A stretch of DNA of 64,000 nucleotides from Methylorubrum sp. B1-46 (GCF_021117295.1 NZ_CP088247.1:5223001-5287000), one strand, 5' to 3'; positions 38,497-49,476 are shown, counted from the stretch's first letter. Numbers and translations are program-made. The notes: generated by a model from the sequence alone, not told the origin.

Positions 38497-38892
38497 ATGT
38501 CTTCTAAGCTGATCCAGAACGAAGTGCAGGAGGCGGGTCGGGGACGGGTGCCGGTGCGTGCGGCTTCGACCCCGCGCAACCCGGGCGACGACGATCGTTC
38601 GGGCACCGCGATCATCACCCGGACCAAGCCGCGCGCGAAGCGACCGAGCCTGTACCGCGTGCTGCTGCTCAACGACGACTACACGCCGATGGAATTTGTC
38701 GTGCACGTCGTGGAGCGCTTCTTCAACAAGAGCCACGAAGACGCCTACCAGATCATGATGCACGTCCACCACAATGGCGTGGGGGAGTGCGGCGTATTCA
38801 CCTACGAAGTCGCGGAAACGAAAGTGACGCAGGTGATGGATTTCGCCCGCAAGCACCAACATCCGCTTCAGTGCGTTATGGAAAAGAAATAG
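38497..38892 (+). CDS. clpS: ATP-dependent Clp protease adaptor ClpS
   Basis: A 131-residue adaptor delivering N-degron substrates to ClpAP. The core reads [20 protein letters not shown] (residues ~50-70), then the [15 protein letters not shown] and [12 protein letters not shown] family motifs. ATG 38497 is the most likely start; the upstream extension to 38362 is possible but unusual. It is directly upstream of clpA (22-bp gap), the standard clpS-clpA operon. The N-terminal ~45 residues are polar and probably flexible. Confidence 0.92.
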   Translation: MSSKLIQNEVQEAGRGRVPVRAASTPRNPGDDDRSGTAIITRTKPRAKRPSLYRVLLLNDDYTPMEFVVHVVERFFNKSHEDAYQIMMHVHHNGVGECGVFTYEVAETKVTQVMDFARKHQHPLQCVMEKK

Positions 38893-38914
38893 GCATCCAG
38901 CGAAGGCCAGAGCA

Positions 38915-41413
38915 TTGCCAAGCTTCTCACGCAGCCTCGAGCAAGCCCTCCACCGCGCCCTGGCCTTGGCCGGAGAGCGCCGCCACGAATACGCGACCCT
39001 CGAACATCTCCTGCTCGCGCTCGTCGATGACCAGGATGCCGCCGCCGTGATGCGGGCCTGCAACGTCGAGATCGACGTGCTGCGCCGCAATCTCGTCGAG
39101 TATGTCGACACCGAACTCTCGAATCTGACGGGCGACGGGCGCCAGGACGCCAAGCCGACCGCCGGCTTCCAGCGCGTCATCCAGCGCGCGGTGATTCACG
39201 TGCAGTCCTCGGGCCGCGAGGAGGTGACCGGCGCCAACGTGCTCGTCGCGATCTTCGCCGAGCGCGAGAGCCACGCTGCCTACTTCCTGCAAGAGCAGGA
39301 CATGACCCGCTACGACGCGGTGAACTACATCAGCCACGGCATCGCCAAGCGCCCAGGAGCCTCCGAGGCCAAGCCCGTGCGCGGTGCCGAGGAGGAGAGT
39401 GCCTCCGAGCGTCCCGGCGGCGAGGACAACGAGGCGCGGCCCAAGAAGAAGGGCGACGCGCTGGAGGCCTACTGCGTCAACCTCAACAAGAAGGCGCGCG
39501 ACGGTAAGATCGACCCGCTGATCGGTCGCCATTCCGAGGTCGAGCGTACGATTCAGGTGCTCTGCCGCCGCCAGAAGAACAACCCGCTGCTGGTGGGCGA
39601 CCCAGGCGTCGGAAAAACGGCCATCGCAGAAGGACTTGCGCGAAAAATCATCCAGCACGAGGTTCCGGAGGTTCTGGCCGACGCGACCGTCTTCTCCCTC
39701 GACATGGGCACGCTGCTTGCCGGCACCCGCTACCGCGGCGACTTCGAGGAGCGCCTCAAGCAGGTGATGAAGGAGATCGAGGCGCATCCCAACGCCATCA
39801 TGTTCATCGACGAGATCCACACCGTGATCGGTGCGGGCGCCACGTCGGGCGGCGCGATGGACGCTTCGAACCTGCTGAAGCCAGCGCTCGCCTCCGGCGC
39901 GCTGCGCTGCATCGGCTCGACCACCTACAAGGAGTACCGCCAGTACTTCGAGAAGGATCGCGCCCTGGTGCGCCGTTTCCAGAAGATCGACGTCAACGAG
40001 CCGTCGATCCCGGATACGATCGAGATCCTTAAGGGCCTCAAGCCCTACTTCGAGGAGTTCCACAAGCTGAAGTACACCACCGATGCCGTGAAGGCGGCGG
40101 TGGAGCTGTCGGCCCGCTACATCAACGACCGCAAGCTGCCCGACAAGGCGATCGACGTGATCGACGAGACCGGCGCCTCGCAGATGCTGGTGCCGGAGGC
40201 GCGCCGCAAGCGCACCATCGGCGTCAAGGAGATCGAGACCACCATCGCCACGATGGCGCGGATCCCGCCCAAAACCGTGTCGAAGGACGACGCGGTGGTG
40301 CTCAAGAACCTGACCGAGAACCTGAAGCGGGTCGTCTACGGCCAGACCAACGCCATTGAGGCGCTGACCTCGGCGATTAAGCTGGCGCGTGCGGGCCTGC
40401 GCGATCCCGACAAGCCGATCGGCTCCTACCTGTTCGCCGGCCCGACCGGCGTCGGCAAGACCGAAGCCGCCAAGCAGCTCGCGGCGTCGCTCGGCGTCGA
40501 GATGCTGCGGTTCGACATGTCGGAATACATGGAGCGCCACACGGTCTCGCGGCTGATCGGTGCACCGCCCGGCTATGTCGGCTTCGATCAGGGCGGCCTG
40601 CTCACCGACGGGATCGATCAGCACCCGCACTGCGTGCTGCTGCTCGACGAGATCGAGAAGGCGCATCCGGACCTGTTCAACATCCTGTTGCAGGTGATGG
40701 ACCACGGCAAGCTGACCGATCACAACGGCAAGCAGGTCGATTTCCGCAACGTCATCATCATCATGACGTCGAATGCGGGTGCCTCGGATCTGGCGAAGTC
40801 GGCCTACGGCTTCACCCAGTCCAAGCGCTCGGGCGACGACGTCGAGGCGATCAACCGGCTGTTCGCGCCGGAATTCCGCAACCGCCTCGATGCGATCATC
40901 TCGTTCGGCCACCTGCCGAAGGAAGTCGTGGCCAAGGTCGTCGACAAGTTCGTGCTGCAGCTCGAAGCGCAGCTTGCCGACCGCAACGTCACGATCGAAC
41001 TCTCGGACGAGGCCCGCGACTGGCTCGTCGAGAACGGTTACGACGACGCGATGGGTGCCCGCCCCATGGCTCGCCTGATCCAGTCCACGATCAAGACGCC
41101 GCTCGCCGACGAGGTGCTGTTCGGCCGGCTCAAGGATGGCGGCGCCGTCAAGGTCGTGCTGAAGAAGCCCGAGGGCGAGGACGGCAAGGGCGAGACCGCA
41201 AAGGGCAAGGGCGAACTCGGCTTCGAGTTCCCTGCCGGGCCGGTCACGCCGAAGCCGGAAACGGACGTCGCCAACGCGGCCAAGCGCAAGCGCTCAAAGC
41301 CGCGCTCGGCCCCGCGGAAGAAGACGACCAAGCGCGACGGTGGACCGTCCGGAGGCGGTTCTTCCGGTGGTGGCTCCGTCCGCACCGTGCCGAAAGTGCC
41401 GCTCAAGGTCTAA
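38915..41413 (+). CDS. clpA: ATP-dependent Clp protease ATP-binding subunit ClpA
   Basis: An 832-residue AAA+ unfoldase feeding ClpP. The N-domain binds ClpS ([20 protein letters not shown] at the start). D1 shows [13 protein letters not shown] and MFIDEIHT. D2 shows [15 protein letters not shown] and [10 protein letters not shown], with the ClpP-binding loop region later. The C-terminal ~60 residues are Lys/Pro/Ser-rich and variable. The start is TTG 38915, conserved as a rare start in this gene. It is followed by a strong terminator. Confidence 0.97.
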   Translation: MPSFSRSLEQALHRALALAGERRHEYATLEHLLLALVDDQDAAAVMRACNVEIDVLRRNLVEYVDTELSNLTGDGRQDAKPTAGFQRVIQRAVIHVQSSGREEVTGANVLVAIFAERESHAAYFLQEQDMTRYDAVNYISHGIAKRPGASEAKPVRGAEEESASERPGGEDNEARPKKKGDALEAYCVNLNKKARDGKIDPLIGRHSEVERTIQVLCRRQKNNPLLVGDPGVGKTAIAEGLARKIIQHEVPEVLADATVFSLDMGTLLAGTRYRGDFEERLKQVMKEIEAHPNAIMFIDEIHTVIGAGATSGGAMDASNLLKPALASGALRCIGSTTYKEYRQYFEKDRALVRRFQKIDVNEPSIPDTIEILKGLKPYFEEFHKLKYTTDAVKAAVELSARYINDRKLPDKAIDVIDETGASQMLVPEARRKRTIGVKEIETTIATMARIPPKTVSKDDAVVLKNLTENLKRVVYGQTNAIEALTSAIKLARAGLRDPDKPIGSYLFAGPTGVGKTEAAKQLAASLGVEMLRFDMSEYMERHTVSRLIGAPPGYVGFDQGGLLTDGIDQHPHCVLLLDEIEKAHPDLFNILLQVMDHGKLTDHNGKQVDFRNVIIIMTSNAGASDLAKSAYGFTQSKRSGDDVEAINRLFAPEFRNRLDAIISFGHLPKEVVAKVVDKFVLQLEAQLADRNVTIELSDEARDWLVENGYDDAMGARPMARLIQSTIKTPLADEVLFGRLKDGGAVKVVLKKPEGEDGKGETAKGKGELGFEFPAGPVTPKPETDVANAAKRKRSKPRSAPRKKTTKRDGGPSGGGSSGGGSVRTVPKVPLKV

Positions 41414-41423
41414 GGGCACAGGG

Positions 41424-41452
41424 TCGCTCACGCGCAACCGTGAGCGATCTTC
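41424..41452 (+). terminator. Rho-independent terminator of clpS-clpA
   Basis: A perfect 9-bp TCGCTCACG/CGTGAGCGA stem with a 6-base loop followed by TCTTCG, 11 bp after the clpA stop. Confidence 0.75.
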
Positions 41453-41455
41453 GAG

Positions 41456-41484
41456 GCCGGCGCGGGTTGCGTTCCTGCGCCGGC
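41456..41484. repeat. Second hairpin after clpA
   Basis: GCCGGCGCGGG pairs with CCTGCGCCGGC with one mismatch around a 7-base loop. It is immediately downstream of the clpA terminator and may back it up. Confidence 0.45.
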
Positions 41485-41548
41485 TCCCGGATATGGGCGG
41501 CGCCGTTCTCTGTCAGAGAGAGCGACTTCGGCCAGCAATGGGGGTCAC

Positions 41549-41821
41549 ATGACGAGCGACGCGCAGGAGGGGCCCCTCACGCCTGTCGCGCCACAGCCGG
41601 CTCCGGCGCGGCCGAATCCGCTGACGTCCCGCGAGAGGCGCCGCCGCCGCCGCAAGGCCCGTCACCGCGGCGAGGAGATCCTCGGCTGGATTCTGGTGCC
41701 GGTGATCCTGTTCGGCGTGTTCTGGGGCGTCAACGCGGTGCTCGAGGCGATGGGCACCAGCCCCGGTGTGGTGTGGGATCAGCTCATGCAGGTGAAAGCC
41801 GCGCTCGAGAAGAAGATGTAG
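41549..41821 (+). CDS. Small single-pass membrane protein (90 aa)
   Basis: A 90-residue protein with a Pro/Ala-rich start, a strongly basic block (SRERRRRRRKARHRGEE), one hydrophobic helix (about 46-66) and a short amphipathic tail. By the positive-inside rule the N-terminus faces the cytoplasm. ATG 41549 follows GGGGG. It is convergent with hemA. The family is unknown. Confidence 0.65.
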   Translation: MTSDAQEGPLTPVAPQPAPARPNPLTSRERRRRRRKARHRGEEILGWILVPVILFGVFWGVNAVLEAMGTSPGVVWDQLMQVKAALEKKM

Positions 41822-41838
41822 CGCGGCCCGCCGATCCT

Positions 41839-43056
41839 CTACTCAGCCGCAGCCTTGCTCAGTCCGATCCGCCGCCAAATCGTGCTCAGCGCGTCCACGA
41901 GATGGTCGATATCGGCGTCGGAATGCAGCGGCGAGGGCGTGATGCGCAGGCGCTCCGTCCCGCGCGGCACGGTCGGATAGTTGATCGGCTGCACGTAGAT
42001 ACCGAACTCGTCGAGCAGGGTGTCGCTGATCGCCTTGCACAGCACGGGGTCGCAGACCATCACCGGCACGATGTGGCTGTGGTTGGACAGCATCGGGATG
42101 CCGGCCGCGTCCAGCGCCTGCCGCACTCGCGCCACCCGCTCCTGATGCCGCGCCCGCTCCACACGGCTCGCCTTGAGATGGCGGATGCTGGCCACGGCGC
42201 CGGCCGCGACCGCGGGCGGCAGCGACGTCGTGAAGATGAATCCCGAGGCGAAGCTGCGCACGAAGTCGCAGAGTTGCGTCGAGCCGGTGATGTAGCCGCC
42301 ATGAACGGCGAATGCCTTGCCCAGCGTTCCCTCGATCACGTCGAGCCGGTGAGCGAGACCCATCCGCTCCGAGATGCCGCCGCCCCGCGCGCCGTAGAGG
42401 CCGACCGCGTGGACCTCGTCGAGATAGGTGAGCGCCCCGTGCGCCTCGGCGACATCGCAGATCTCGTCGATCGGGGCGATGTCGCCGTCCATGGAATAGA
42501 CCGACTCGAAGGCGACGAGCTTGGCCCGGCCGGGCTCGATCAGAGCGAGCTTGCGGTTCAGATCCTCCGGATCGTTGTGGCGGAAGATCTGGCGTTCGGC
42601 CCGGCTGGAGCGGATGCCCTCGATCATCGAGGCGTGGTTGCCCTCGTCGGAGAAGACCACGCAGCCCGGAAGCTTCGAGGCGAGCGTGCCGAGCGCCGCC
42701 CAGTTCGAGACGTAGCCCGATGAGAAGATCAGCGCCGCCTCCTTGTCGTGGAGGTCGGCGAGTTCCTGCTCCAAGAGCACGTGGTAATGGTTGGTGCCGG
42801 AGATGTTGCGGGTGCCGCCCGCGCCGGCGCCGCATCGGTCGATCGCCTCGTGCATCGCGCGGAGCACCGAGGGGTGCTGGCCCATGCCGAGATAGTCGTT
42901 GGAGCACCAGACGGTGACCTCGCGCTCCCCGCCGGGGCTGTGATGCGTCGCGTAGGGAAACCGTCCCGCCTGCCGCTCCAGATCGGTGAAGACGCGGTAG
43001 CGCCCCTCCCGGTGGAGACTGGTGATCGCACTGCCGAAGAACGCTTCGTAATCCAT
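41839..43056 (-). CDS. hemA: 5-aminolevulinate synthase
   Basis: A 405-residue PLP enzyme joining glycine and succinyl-CoA to give 5-aminolevulinate, the C4 (Shemin) entry to tetrapyrroles. It shows [13 protein letters not shown], the PLP-lysine motif [15 protein letters not shown] and [14 protein letters not shown] 43056 is the family start; the ORF continues upstream to 43167. It is the last gene of the bchF-to-hemA superoperon, 55 bp after puhE, so precursor supply is co-expressed with bacteriochlorophyll synthesis. A second, housekeeping copy may exist elsewhere. Confidence 0.96.
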   Translation of the reverse strand: MDYEAFFGSAITSLHREGRYRVFTDLERQAGRFPYATHHSPGGEREVTVWCSNDYLGMGQHPSVLRAMHEAIDRCGAGAGGTRNISGTNHYHVLLEQELADLHDKEAALIFSSGYVSNWAALGTLASKLPGCVVFSDEGNHASMIEGIRSSRAERQIFRHNDPEDLNRKLALIEPGRAKLVAFESVYSMDGDIAPIDEICDVAEAHGALTYLDEVHAVGLYGARGGGISERMGLAHRLDVIEGTLGKAFAVHGGYITGSTQLCDFVRSFASGFIFTTSLPPAVAAGAVASIRHLKASRVERARHQERVARVRQALDAAGIPMLSNHSHIVPVMVCDPVLCKAISDTLLDEFGIYVQPINYPTVPRGTERLRITPSPLHSDADIDHLVDALSTIWRRIGLSKAAAE

Positions 43057-43111
43057 GCCGTCCTCCCCGAAGAAGATGATGCCGGTGGGCGGATCTTGCG
43101 TCCGTCTCACC

Positions 43112-43921
43112 TCATTCGCGGTGCACTGCCCCGGTTTCGGGCACCTCGGCCGCCGTGGGGGCGGCACGGCCGGGAAGGCTCCAGTTCCAGAGCGCCGCCG
43201 AGGGCAGCGGCAGCATCAGGAACCAGTGCTCCAGCGTGGCGAGGGCCGCGAGCGTCGCGAGCAGGGCAAAGCCCGTCACCGTGTGCGGCGCAGCCGCTTC
43301 CCCGAGCGCAAAGCGGGCGAGCAGGACCGTCGCGGCGGTGCCCAGCGTCACCGAGAACGGAAACAGCGGGTTCATCGGCCGCCGGCTCAGGTAGCAGGCG
43401 AGATAGCCGAGATGCGGCGGAAGGAACTCGGCGTGAAGGTTGCGCACGCCAAGGAACAGGTTGAGCCGCGCCGAGGCGTTCATCAGCGCGAGCAGGCCGT
43501 AGGTCCAGAGTGCCACCCGGTTCCCCTCTCCCCAGGTGAGGCAGAGGATGGCGAGCCCGCCGATCAGGATCGCGAATTCGTGCCACAGGCTGGTGGCGAG
43601 CGCCGCGAAGAAGCGGTCGAACCCGCGCAGGTTCGGCGCGCAGGCGGCAGGCTTCGGGCCGGAGACGAAGCCCATATAGTAGCTCATCTCCTGCCAGCCC
43701 CAGACGACCACCGCGGCGGTGAAGCCGAGATAGGCGCCTGTCTCCGTATCGTCGTCCGCAACTGCGCGGATGGTCCAGAGCGCGCCGGCCAGCACGGCGC
43801 TCGCCGCGATCATGCTGCGGGCATGCGTCCGTCGTGGCAGGTGCTGGAGCACCAGCACCAGCCCGGTGGCCGACCACCACAGCAGGACGGCGTAAAGCGC
43901 CGGAGCGGCGTAGACGCCCAT
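43112..43921 (-). CDS. puhE: Photosynthetic complex assembly protein PuhE
   Basis: A 269-residue membrane protein with about seven helices, starting [19 protein letters not shown] and containing [11 protein letters not shown] and [18 protein letters not shown]. PuhE homologues assist reaction-centre and light-harvesting complex assembly and are known only from purple phototrophs. It starts one base after the acsF stop, in the order acsF-puhE-hemA typical of this cluster. Confidence 0.93.
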   Translation of the reverse strand: MGVYAAPALYAVLLWWSATGLVLVLQHLPRRTHARSMIAASAVLAGALWTIRAVADDDTETGAYLGFTAAVVVWGWQEMSYYMGFVSGPKPAACAPNLRGFDRFFAALATSLWHEFAILIGGLAILCLTWGEGNRVALWTYGLLALMNASARLNLFLGVRNLHAEFLPPHLGYLACYLSRRPMNPLFPFSVTLGTAATVLLARFALGEAAAPHTVTGFALLATLAALATLEHWFLMLPLPSAALWNWSLPGRAAPTAAEVPETGAVHRE

Positions 43922-43922
43922 G

Positions 43923-45011
43923 CTACCAGACCGGATCGAGGCGGATGTCGGCGGGCATGGCGTTCTGCTTGACCGGCAACAGGTAGAGCCGGGCGAAGGT
44001 CACCGCCGCGACGACGGTCTGGGCACCGTGCTTCAGCTTGCCGGAAAGGCCCCCTTCCGCCTTGGCGGCAGCGATCTTGTCGGCGCAGACCAAAAGCCGG
44101 TCGAGTCCCGCCTTGAAGCGCGGATCGTCGAGGTCGAGGGTGATCGGGAAAGTCTGTTTCGAGATCTCGGAGGTGATCCGGAACACCTTGAAGTCGTAGT
44201 CGGTCGGATCGACCCCGAGCGCCTTGTGAAAGGCCGGGCGGCAATGGTCGCGGACATACATCGTCGCGAACACCGCCAGCAGGAAGAACCGGATCCAGTA
44301 GCGGTTGACCCCTTCCGTCAGCTTCGGGTTGGCGCGCATCAGCAGCGCGAAGGCCTCGCCGTGGCGGAACTCGTCGTTGCACCACTTCTCGAACCACTTG
44401 AAGATTGGGTGGATGCGCCGCTCCGGATGTCGCTCCAGCTCGCGATAGATCGTGATGTAGCGCGCGTAGCCGATCTTCTCGGAGAGGTAGGTCGCGTAGA
44501 AGATGAACTTCGGCTTGAAGAAGGTGTACTTCTTCGCCTTCGTCAGGAAGCCGAGATCGACGCCGACGCCGAAATCCTTCAGCGTGTCGTTGATGAAGCC
44601 GGCATGCCGCGCCTCGTCGCGGCTCATGAAGCCGAACAGCTCCTTGATGTCCTTGTTCTTGGCCCGCTTGCGCATCTCCGCGTAAAGAACGCAGCCCGAG
44701 AACTCGGCGGTGATCGAGGAGACGAGGAAGTCGAGGAACTCCTTGCGCAGTTCCGGGTCCATGTCGGCGAGGTCGCAGTCGAACTCCTCGTTGCGCACGA
44801 AGTGGCGCTTGTTCGGGTCCGAGCGCAGCTCCTCGATCAGGATGTCCCACTCGCGACGCACGGGCTCGACATCGGTGCGGTCGAGCTCATCGAAATCCGT
44901 GGTGTAGAAGCGCGGGCTCAGGAACGTCGTCTGTTGCGCGCTCTTGGTCGAGTCGTTGAGCGGCTGGCGCGGGAACGGCACTCCCGCAGCGGGCTGGACG
45001 TTGGCGTTCAC
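43923..45011 (-). CDS. acsF: Mg-protoporphyrin IX monomethyl ester oxidative cyclase
   Basis: A 362-residue di-iron enzyme forming the isocyclic ring E of protochlorophyllide using O2. Di-iron ligands lie in [19 protein letters not shown] and [11 protein letters not shown]. Its presence, with no BchE in the window, indicates aerobic bacteriochlorophyll synthesis. The GTG at 45011 follows GGAGG and overlaps the TGA of the upstream small gene (GTGA). That small gene is probably BciE, the partner needed by alphaproteobacterial AcsF. The longer frame upstream is not coding in this register. Confidence 0.95.
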   Translation of the reverse strand: MNANVQPAAGVPFPRQPLNDSTKSAQQTTFLSPRFYTTDFDELDRTDVEPVRREWDILIEELRSDPNKRHFVRNEEFDCDLADMDPELRKEFLDFLVSSITAEFSGCVLYAEMRKRAKNKDIKELFGFMSRDEARHAGFINDTLKDFGVGVDLGFLTKAKKYTFFKPKFIFYATYLSEKIGYARYITIYRELERHPERRIHPIFKWFEKWCNDEFRHGEAFALLMRANPKLTEGVNRYWIRFFLLAVFATMYVRDHCRPAFHKALGVDPTDYDFKVFRITSEISKQTFPITLDLDDPRFKAGLDRLLVCADKIAAAKAEGGLSGKLKHGAQTVVAAVTFARLYLLPVKQNAMPADIRLDPVW

Positions 45012-45304
45012 AGCTTCCTCCGTTCGGAAAAGCTCACCTCGTAGAGCTCGGTCAGCTCGAGATGGGCGATCAGCTTGGTCCAGGCCCGCTCCAGCCGGCC
45101 TGCGCGGGTGACGGTGGCGGTGCGGCGCACGGTGAGGCGCTCGCCGTAGGGCACCTCGGTCGGCGCATCGTGAATCTGGACCTCGTCGCCGGGCTCGATC
45201 TCGAACCCGCCATCGAGCGTCACATGCGCGTGCAGGCTCTCCGGCGTCTGCTCGATCTCGACGGTGCAGGGCACCTCGACGACCGTCTTGCCGATCCAGG
45301 CCAT
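45008..45304 (-). CDS. bciE: Small cyclase-associated protein, BciE-like
   Basis: A 98-residue soluble protein between puhC and acsF, overlapping both neighbours closely. The first half is beta-rich ([20 protein letters not shown], then [19 protein letters not shown]), and the second half is helical ([20 protein letters not shown]). In Rhodobacter the gene at the matching place encodes BciE, a subunit required by the class of AcsF found in alphaproteobacteria. I assign the name by position and size. ATG 45304 is preferred behind GGAGAGGGGG; starts at 45325/45322 are possible. Confidence 0.7.
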   Translation of the reverse strand: MAWIGKTVVEVPCTVEIEQTPESLHAHVTLDGGFEIEPGDEVQIHDAPTEVPYGERLTVRRTATVTRAGRLERAWTKLIAHLELTELYEVSFSERRKL

Positions 45305-45321
45305 GTCCGCCCCCTCTCCCA

Positions 45322-45792
45322 TCACCGCAGCTCTGTGCCGGGCAGCAGGCGGGCGAACGCCTTCGCGTTCGAAGGACCGAAGGCCAGCAGCGGCACTTGC
45401 CGCCCGGTGGCCCCATCCTCCAACGACAACGTCCCGTTGTCGAATCGCGTGAGGGTGAAGGGCGGCTCGCGGCTCTGGCCCTCGCGCTGCCGGGCCTGGG
45501 CGAGCCCGCGCAGGGTCCCGCGGATGAAACCGTCCTGCCCCGGCTCGATCCGGGCGACCAGCGTTCCGCGTTCGGCGCTGCGCAGATCGATGGCGCCGTC
45601 CGGTTGGTCCTCGGCGTGGAAGGCCAGAGTCTGGATCGGGCGGGCCGGACGCTCCTCCGGCACCGGCTCCTGCCCGCGGCCGAGGGCCACTGCGGTCAGA
45701 GCCACCCCGAGCAGGGCCGCGACGGCCAGCAGCGCCGGCCGCTGAGACGGCGGTTTCTCCGGTTGTCTGCGGAAGTTCAGCTCGACGGGCAT
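45322..45792 (-). CDS. puhC: Photosynthetic complex assembly protein PuhC
   Basis: A 156-residue membrane-anchored protein with one N-terminal helix (about 19-38) and a periplasmic domain ([20 protein letters not shown], later [15 protein letters not shown]). PuhC helps organise the core light-harvesting and reaction-centre complex. It starts with ATG 45792, 15 bp after puhB. The next gene starts at or just after its stop. Confidence 0.92.
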   Translation of the reverse strand: MPVELNFRRQPEKPPSQRPALLAVAALLGVALTAVALGRGQEPVPEERPARPIQTLAFHAEDQPDGAIDLRSAERGTLVARIEPGQDGFIRGTLRGLAQARQREGQSREPPFTLTRFDNGTLSLEDGATGRQVPLLAFGPSNAKAFARLLPGTELR

Positions 45793-45807
45793 TGATCCCT
45801 CCCCTGG

Positions 45808-46491
45808 CTACCGCGCTCCGGCGGCGGCGAGACCGCCGGATGTAGCGCTCGCCCGACCGGTGACGGTGGCGGGCTCACCGGTGCGCGCCGGGTCTTTGGC
45901 CAGACCGCCGGCCTGCGCCGCAAGCGCGGGCGCGAGCAGGGCCGCTACGCTCCGGGCATCGGGCACGGAGCGCAGCATCGGCTCCGGGCGGCTCACCCGC
46001 CAGGGGCGGGCATGCGGCCACAGATGGAGGTAAGCGACCCGCTCGCCGGGCGGCAAAAGCAGCGGAATGTCACCGCTGCCGTCCGAGAACAGTCTCAAAT
46101 CCGCCGACTCGATCCGGGCCAGCGGCAGGTTGAGGGTGATCGGGAGAGCGATGCCGACATGCAGCACCATGCGCCGATCGGTGAGCGTGTAGACCGTGGT
46201 GCGATGGACGAGCCATGCGAGGAAGGTCAGCAGCCCGAGAGCCAGGAGACCGATCAGCAGGGTCGTACCGGCCACGGTGAGTGCGCGCGCCGGCCCAGCG
46301 GTCGCGGTGGCGCCGACCGCCAGCATCGTGGCGGTGCCGGCAAACCACGCCATGACGAGCCGGGCGTGGAAGGCGCGTAGCAGCACGCCGGAAAGCGTCG
46401 GGGCGCCGCGCCACAGGATGCGCTCCCCCGGCGGGAGCGGACCGGGCAGGCCGCGCAGCGTCCCCTCGGGCAGGAAATCCGACTCGCTCAT
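45808..46491 (-). CDS. puhB: Photosynthetic complex assembly protein PuhB
   Basis: A 227-residue protein with a PH-like domain around two or three membrane helices: FLPEGTLRGLPGPLPPGE, WRGAPT, then TLTDRRMVLHVGIALP. PuhB promotes reaction-centre assembly and puhA expression or stability in purple bacteria. The last ~45 residues are Ala/Gly-rich. ATG 46491, 24 bp after puhA. Confidence 0.92.
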   Translation of the reverse strand: MSESDFLPEGTLRGLPGPLPPGERILWRGAPTLSGVLLRAFHARLVMAWFAGTATMLAVGATATAGPARALTVAGTTLLIGLLALGLLTFLAWLVHRTTVYTLTDRRMVLHVGIALPITLNLPLARIESADLRLFSDGSGDIPLLLPPGERVAYLHLWPHARPWRVSRPEPMLRSVPDARSVAALLAPALAAQAGGLAKDPARTGEPATVTGRASATSGGLAAAGAR

Positions 46492-46515
46492 AGGATCGGC
46501 CCTCAGAGAATGGGT

Positions 46516-47289
46516 TCAGAGTATCGGTTCTTGGCGGGCGGGCGAGGCGTAGAGGGTGCCGGCGCCGAAGTACGCCATGATCCGTTCCTCCTCGAGCAGG
46601 GTGACGGAGTCCGGATCCTTGATGCCGGGGATGTCGGCGAACTGCGCCGCCAGCAGCGCCTCGGTCTTCACCGTGCGGGAGAAGCGGCCGGTGGTGCAGA
46701 AGGTCACCGGCATCAGCACCCGGCGCCCGCCCGTGCCAAGTTCCACCTCGTAGTAGCGCACGAAGGATTCGCCGCGATCGACCCAGAGATCGACCACGGT
46801 GCCGGCGACCTGCCGGTCGGCACCGAAGACCGGCATGCCGATCGGGTTCGGTCCGTCTTCGTGGACGACGAAGGCGTCGGCGACGCGCAGGGGGACGATG
46901 CGGTATTGCGCGTCCCAGGTCCGGTCGTGCTCGTCGTGGCGCGGCACCCAGGAGCCGGGGCCGACGCCGGCCTGCAGCGAGGTGTCGGTGCGGAAGTAGG
47001 GGGCGCCGGGGAAGACCTCGCGGCGGGCGCTCGGCACGTTCGCGTCATAGGCGACATTGGTCTGCGGCGCGTACATCGTGTGGCCGCTCGACAGGTGGAA
47101 CGCCTTCGGCGTCGGGATCAGAATCGGGTCGGGGCTCTTCAGGCGGCCGGCGGCCTCGTTCTCGAGCGGGTAGCCCTCGCGCCGATCCTCGCGGCGCAGG
47201 TAGAAGACGAGGCCCGCAAAGAAGATCCAGAACGCGTAGAGCGTGACCTGAGCGACGTCGATGTAACCGGTGATCTCGCCTCTGGGCAT
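46516..47289 (-). CDS. puhA: Photosynthetic reaction centre H subunit
   Basis: A 257-residue PuhA: one N-terminal membrane helix (YIDVAQVTLYAFWIFFAGL) and a large cytoplasmic PRC-barrel domain. Near the helix end lies the conserved FYLRREDRREGYPLE, and later VADAFVVHEDGPNPIG. H caps the LM core and shapes proton delivery to quinone B. ATG 47289; the ORF upstream is not coding here. The reading frame is intact, so a working reaction centre is possible if pufLM are elsewhere. Confidence 0.97.
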   Translation of the reverse strand: MPRGEITGYIDVAQVTLYAFWIFFAGLVFYLRREDRREGYPLENEAAGRLKSPDPILIPTPKAFHLSSGHTMYAPQTNVAYDANVPSARREVFPGAPYFRTDTSLQAGVGPGSWVPRHDEHDRTWDAQYRIVPLRVADAFVVHEDGPNPIGMPVFGADRQVAGTVVDLWVDRGESFVRYYEVELGTGGRRVLMPVTFCTTGRFSRTVKTEALLAAQFADIPGIKDPDSVTLLEEERIMAYFGAGTLYASPARQEPIL

Positions 47290-47302
47290 GGCAGGCCTCC
47301 GA

Positions 47303-48748
47303 TCAGGTGGGACGGTTGACGAGAGGGTCGAACGAACCGGATCGCCGCTCGCCCGGATGGCTGGAATGGGAAGCGTCCGCGCGCACAAGCGGGCCGAGCG
47401 CGACCAGTGTCGCGAACAGCAGCGCGATCTCGACGTGGTAGACGATGAGGTAGCCGATGGCCGGCTCTTTCATGCCCTCGCCGAGGGCACCCGACTGCGC
47501 CACTGCGGCGCCGAGATCGCGCAGGATGCCGCTGGCGGCGATGGCGAGGCCGGCGGCGGTGGCCTGCGCCGCGCCCCAGGCGCCGAGCGCGAGGCCGGTA
47601 TCCTCCGGCCCGGCCTTGGCCATGGAGGCGGTGAGCGTGCCGTGGGCGAACAGCCCGCCGCCGATGCCGATCAGGGTGACGCCCGCCGCGAACAGACGGG
47701 CCGAGGCGAGCGGTGCGGCGAAGATCACCGCCGAGAAGGCGGCGATGCCGATCACCGCGCCCGTCGCCGCGACCCGGTAGGGATCGCCGCCGCGGTTGAG
47801 CCAGCGTGCCGCCGCGATCAGCCCGAGCCCGCCACCCGCCGCCAGCATTGCGGTGAGTGCTGTGGTCTGCGCCACGGTGAGACCCAGGATCTGACCGCCA
47901 TAGGGTTCGAGCAGGATGTCCTGCATCGAGAACGCCGCGGTGCCGAGCGCGATCGCCGCCAACCGCCGCCGCGCGGTGCCCTCCCCGGCATAGCCGCGCC
48001 AGGATTGGGCGAAGCTCGGCCGCAGCAGCGCCCGGTCGGTGCGGTGCGGATCGCGCGGCTCCTGCTTCCATAGGGCGACGCCGTTGAGCACGATCGTGAT
48101 CAGCGCCGCGCCCTGGATCACCTGGATCAGGCGGACGGCCGAGAAGTTCGCCAGCGCCAGCCCGAACAGCACGGCGCTGCCCATCATGCCGGCGAGCAGC
48201 ATGGCGCAGAGGAGCGCCACCACCTTCGGGCGGGCCTGCGCAGGGGCGAGGTCGGTCGCCAGCGCCAACCCGACGGTCTGCGTGGTGTGGAGCCCCGCGC
48301 CGACGAGCAGGAAGGCGAGCGCGGCGGCCACGTGCCCGACCCAGAGCGGGCCGGTGGTGTCGCCCGACAGGATCAGCAGGGCGAACGGCATGATCGCCAG
48401 TCCGCCGAATTGCAGCAGCGTGCCGAACCAGATGTAGGGCACCCGCCGCCACCCGAGCACCGAGCGGTGCGTGTCCGAGCGGAAGCCGACCAGCGCCCGC
48501 AAGGGGGCGAACAGCAGCGGCAGCGATAGCATCACCGCGACGATCCAGGCCGGCACCGCAAGCTCGACGATCATCACCCGGTTGAGCGTGCCGATCAGCA
48601 GCACGGCGGCCATGCCGACCGTGACCTGGAACAGCGCGAGCCGCATCAGGCGCCCGAGCGGCAGCTCCTTCGTCGCCGCATCGGCGAAGGGAAGGATCGC
48701 CGGGCCGAGGCGGAGCAGCGCTTGGGTGATGGCGAGGCCGGATCTCAT
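47303..48748 (-). CDS. lhaA: LhaA/PucC-family light-harvesting assembly protein
   Basis: A 481-residue BCD-type MFS membrane protein with 12 helices: GMAAVLLIGTLNRVMIVELA, then GFRSDTHRSVLGWRRVPYIWFG, both strongly conserved in LhaA. It is thought to deliver or flip bacteriochlorophyll for light-harvesting complex 1 assembly. Its ATG overlaps the bchM stop (ATGA), and puhA starts 13 bp after its stop. A second BCD paralogue is encoded at 61063-62427. Confidence 0.93.
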   Translation of the reverse strand: MRSGLAITQALLRLGPAILPFADAATKELPLGRLMRLALFQVTVGMAAVLLIGTLNRVMIVELAVPAWIVAVMLSLPLLFAPLRALVGFRSDTHRSVLGWRRVPYIWFGTLLQFGGLAIMPFALLILSGDTTGPLWVGHVAAALAFLLVGAGLHTTQTVGLALATDLAPAQARPKVVALLCAMLLAGMMGSAVLFGLALANFSAVRLIQVIQGAALITIVLNGVALWKQEPRDPHRTDRALLRPSFAQSWRGYAGEGTARRRLAAIALGTAAFSMQDILLEPYGGQILGLTVAQTTALTAMLAAGGGLGLIAAARWLNRGGDPYRVAATGAVIGIAAFSAVIFAAPLASARLFAAGVTLIGIGGGLFAHGTLTASMAKAGPEDTGLALGAWGAAQATAAGLAIAASGILRDLGAAVAQSGALGEGMKEPAIGYLIVYHVEIALLFATLVALGPLVRADASHSSHPGERRSGSFDPLVNRPT

Positions 48749-49475
48749 CGAGCGCCCCCGCTCTCGATCGCGCGAGACGCATTCTTGCGCAGCTCGATCG
48801 CGTTCGAGAGGTAGAACCCGCTGTTGACCCGGTGCGTCCGCTCCACAGCGAAGTGTGCCAGCGCCCGCTCCCCGGCGATGCGCCGCCGCAGGCCGCCCTC
48901 GGTGATCGGCACGATGGCGGGCGCCCGGTCGGCCTTCGGGAACAGCTTGCCGGCCGCGTGCATCAGCGTCAGCAGCACTGTCCGCGGGGCGACCGTGAAG
49001 AGCAGGCTGCCGTCGGTGCGCAGCGCGAGTTCGGCGAGCGCCCGGACGATGTCCGGCGCCTGATAATGGATCAGCGAATCCATCGCGACGACGTGGTCGA
49101 AGCGGCCGAGCCAGGGGTCGAGCATGTCGCCGACCCGGAACTCGACGGAGCCGGGGCCGGGGATCGCGGGCAGACGCTCGCGGGCGAGCCCGATCAGTGT
49201 CGGCGAGACGTCGATTGCGGTCACTTCCGCACCCCGGCGCGCGGCCTCGACCGCGAGCGCCCCGGTGCCGCAGCCGGCATCGAGCAGCCGCAGACCGGTC
49301 AGATCCGCGGGCAGCCAGCCGAGCAGGTTGGCGCGCATGGTGTCGCGCCCGGCCCGCACCGTGGCGCGGATCTTCGAGACCGGCGCATCGGAGGTGAGGC
49401 GCGACCATGCCTCGACCGCAGTGCGGTCGAAGTAGGTCTCCAACTGGGAGCGGCGGGTGAGGTAGGGCGTGCTCA

Positions 49476-49476
<1 letters not shown>
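48745..49476 (-). CDS. bchM: Mg-protoporphyrin IX O-methyltransferase
   Basis: A 243-residue SAM methyltransferase making Mg-protoporphyrin monomethyl ester. SAM motif I is LLDAGCGTGALAVEAARRG; HVVAMDSLIHYQ and FYLSNAIELR are family features. ATG 49476 shares one base with the bchL stop, and its own stop overlaps lhaA. The order bchH-bchL-bchM is canonical. Confidence 0.96.
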
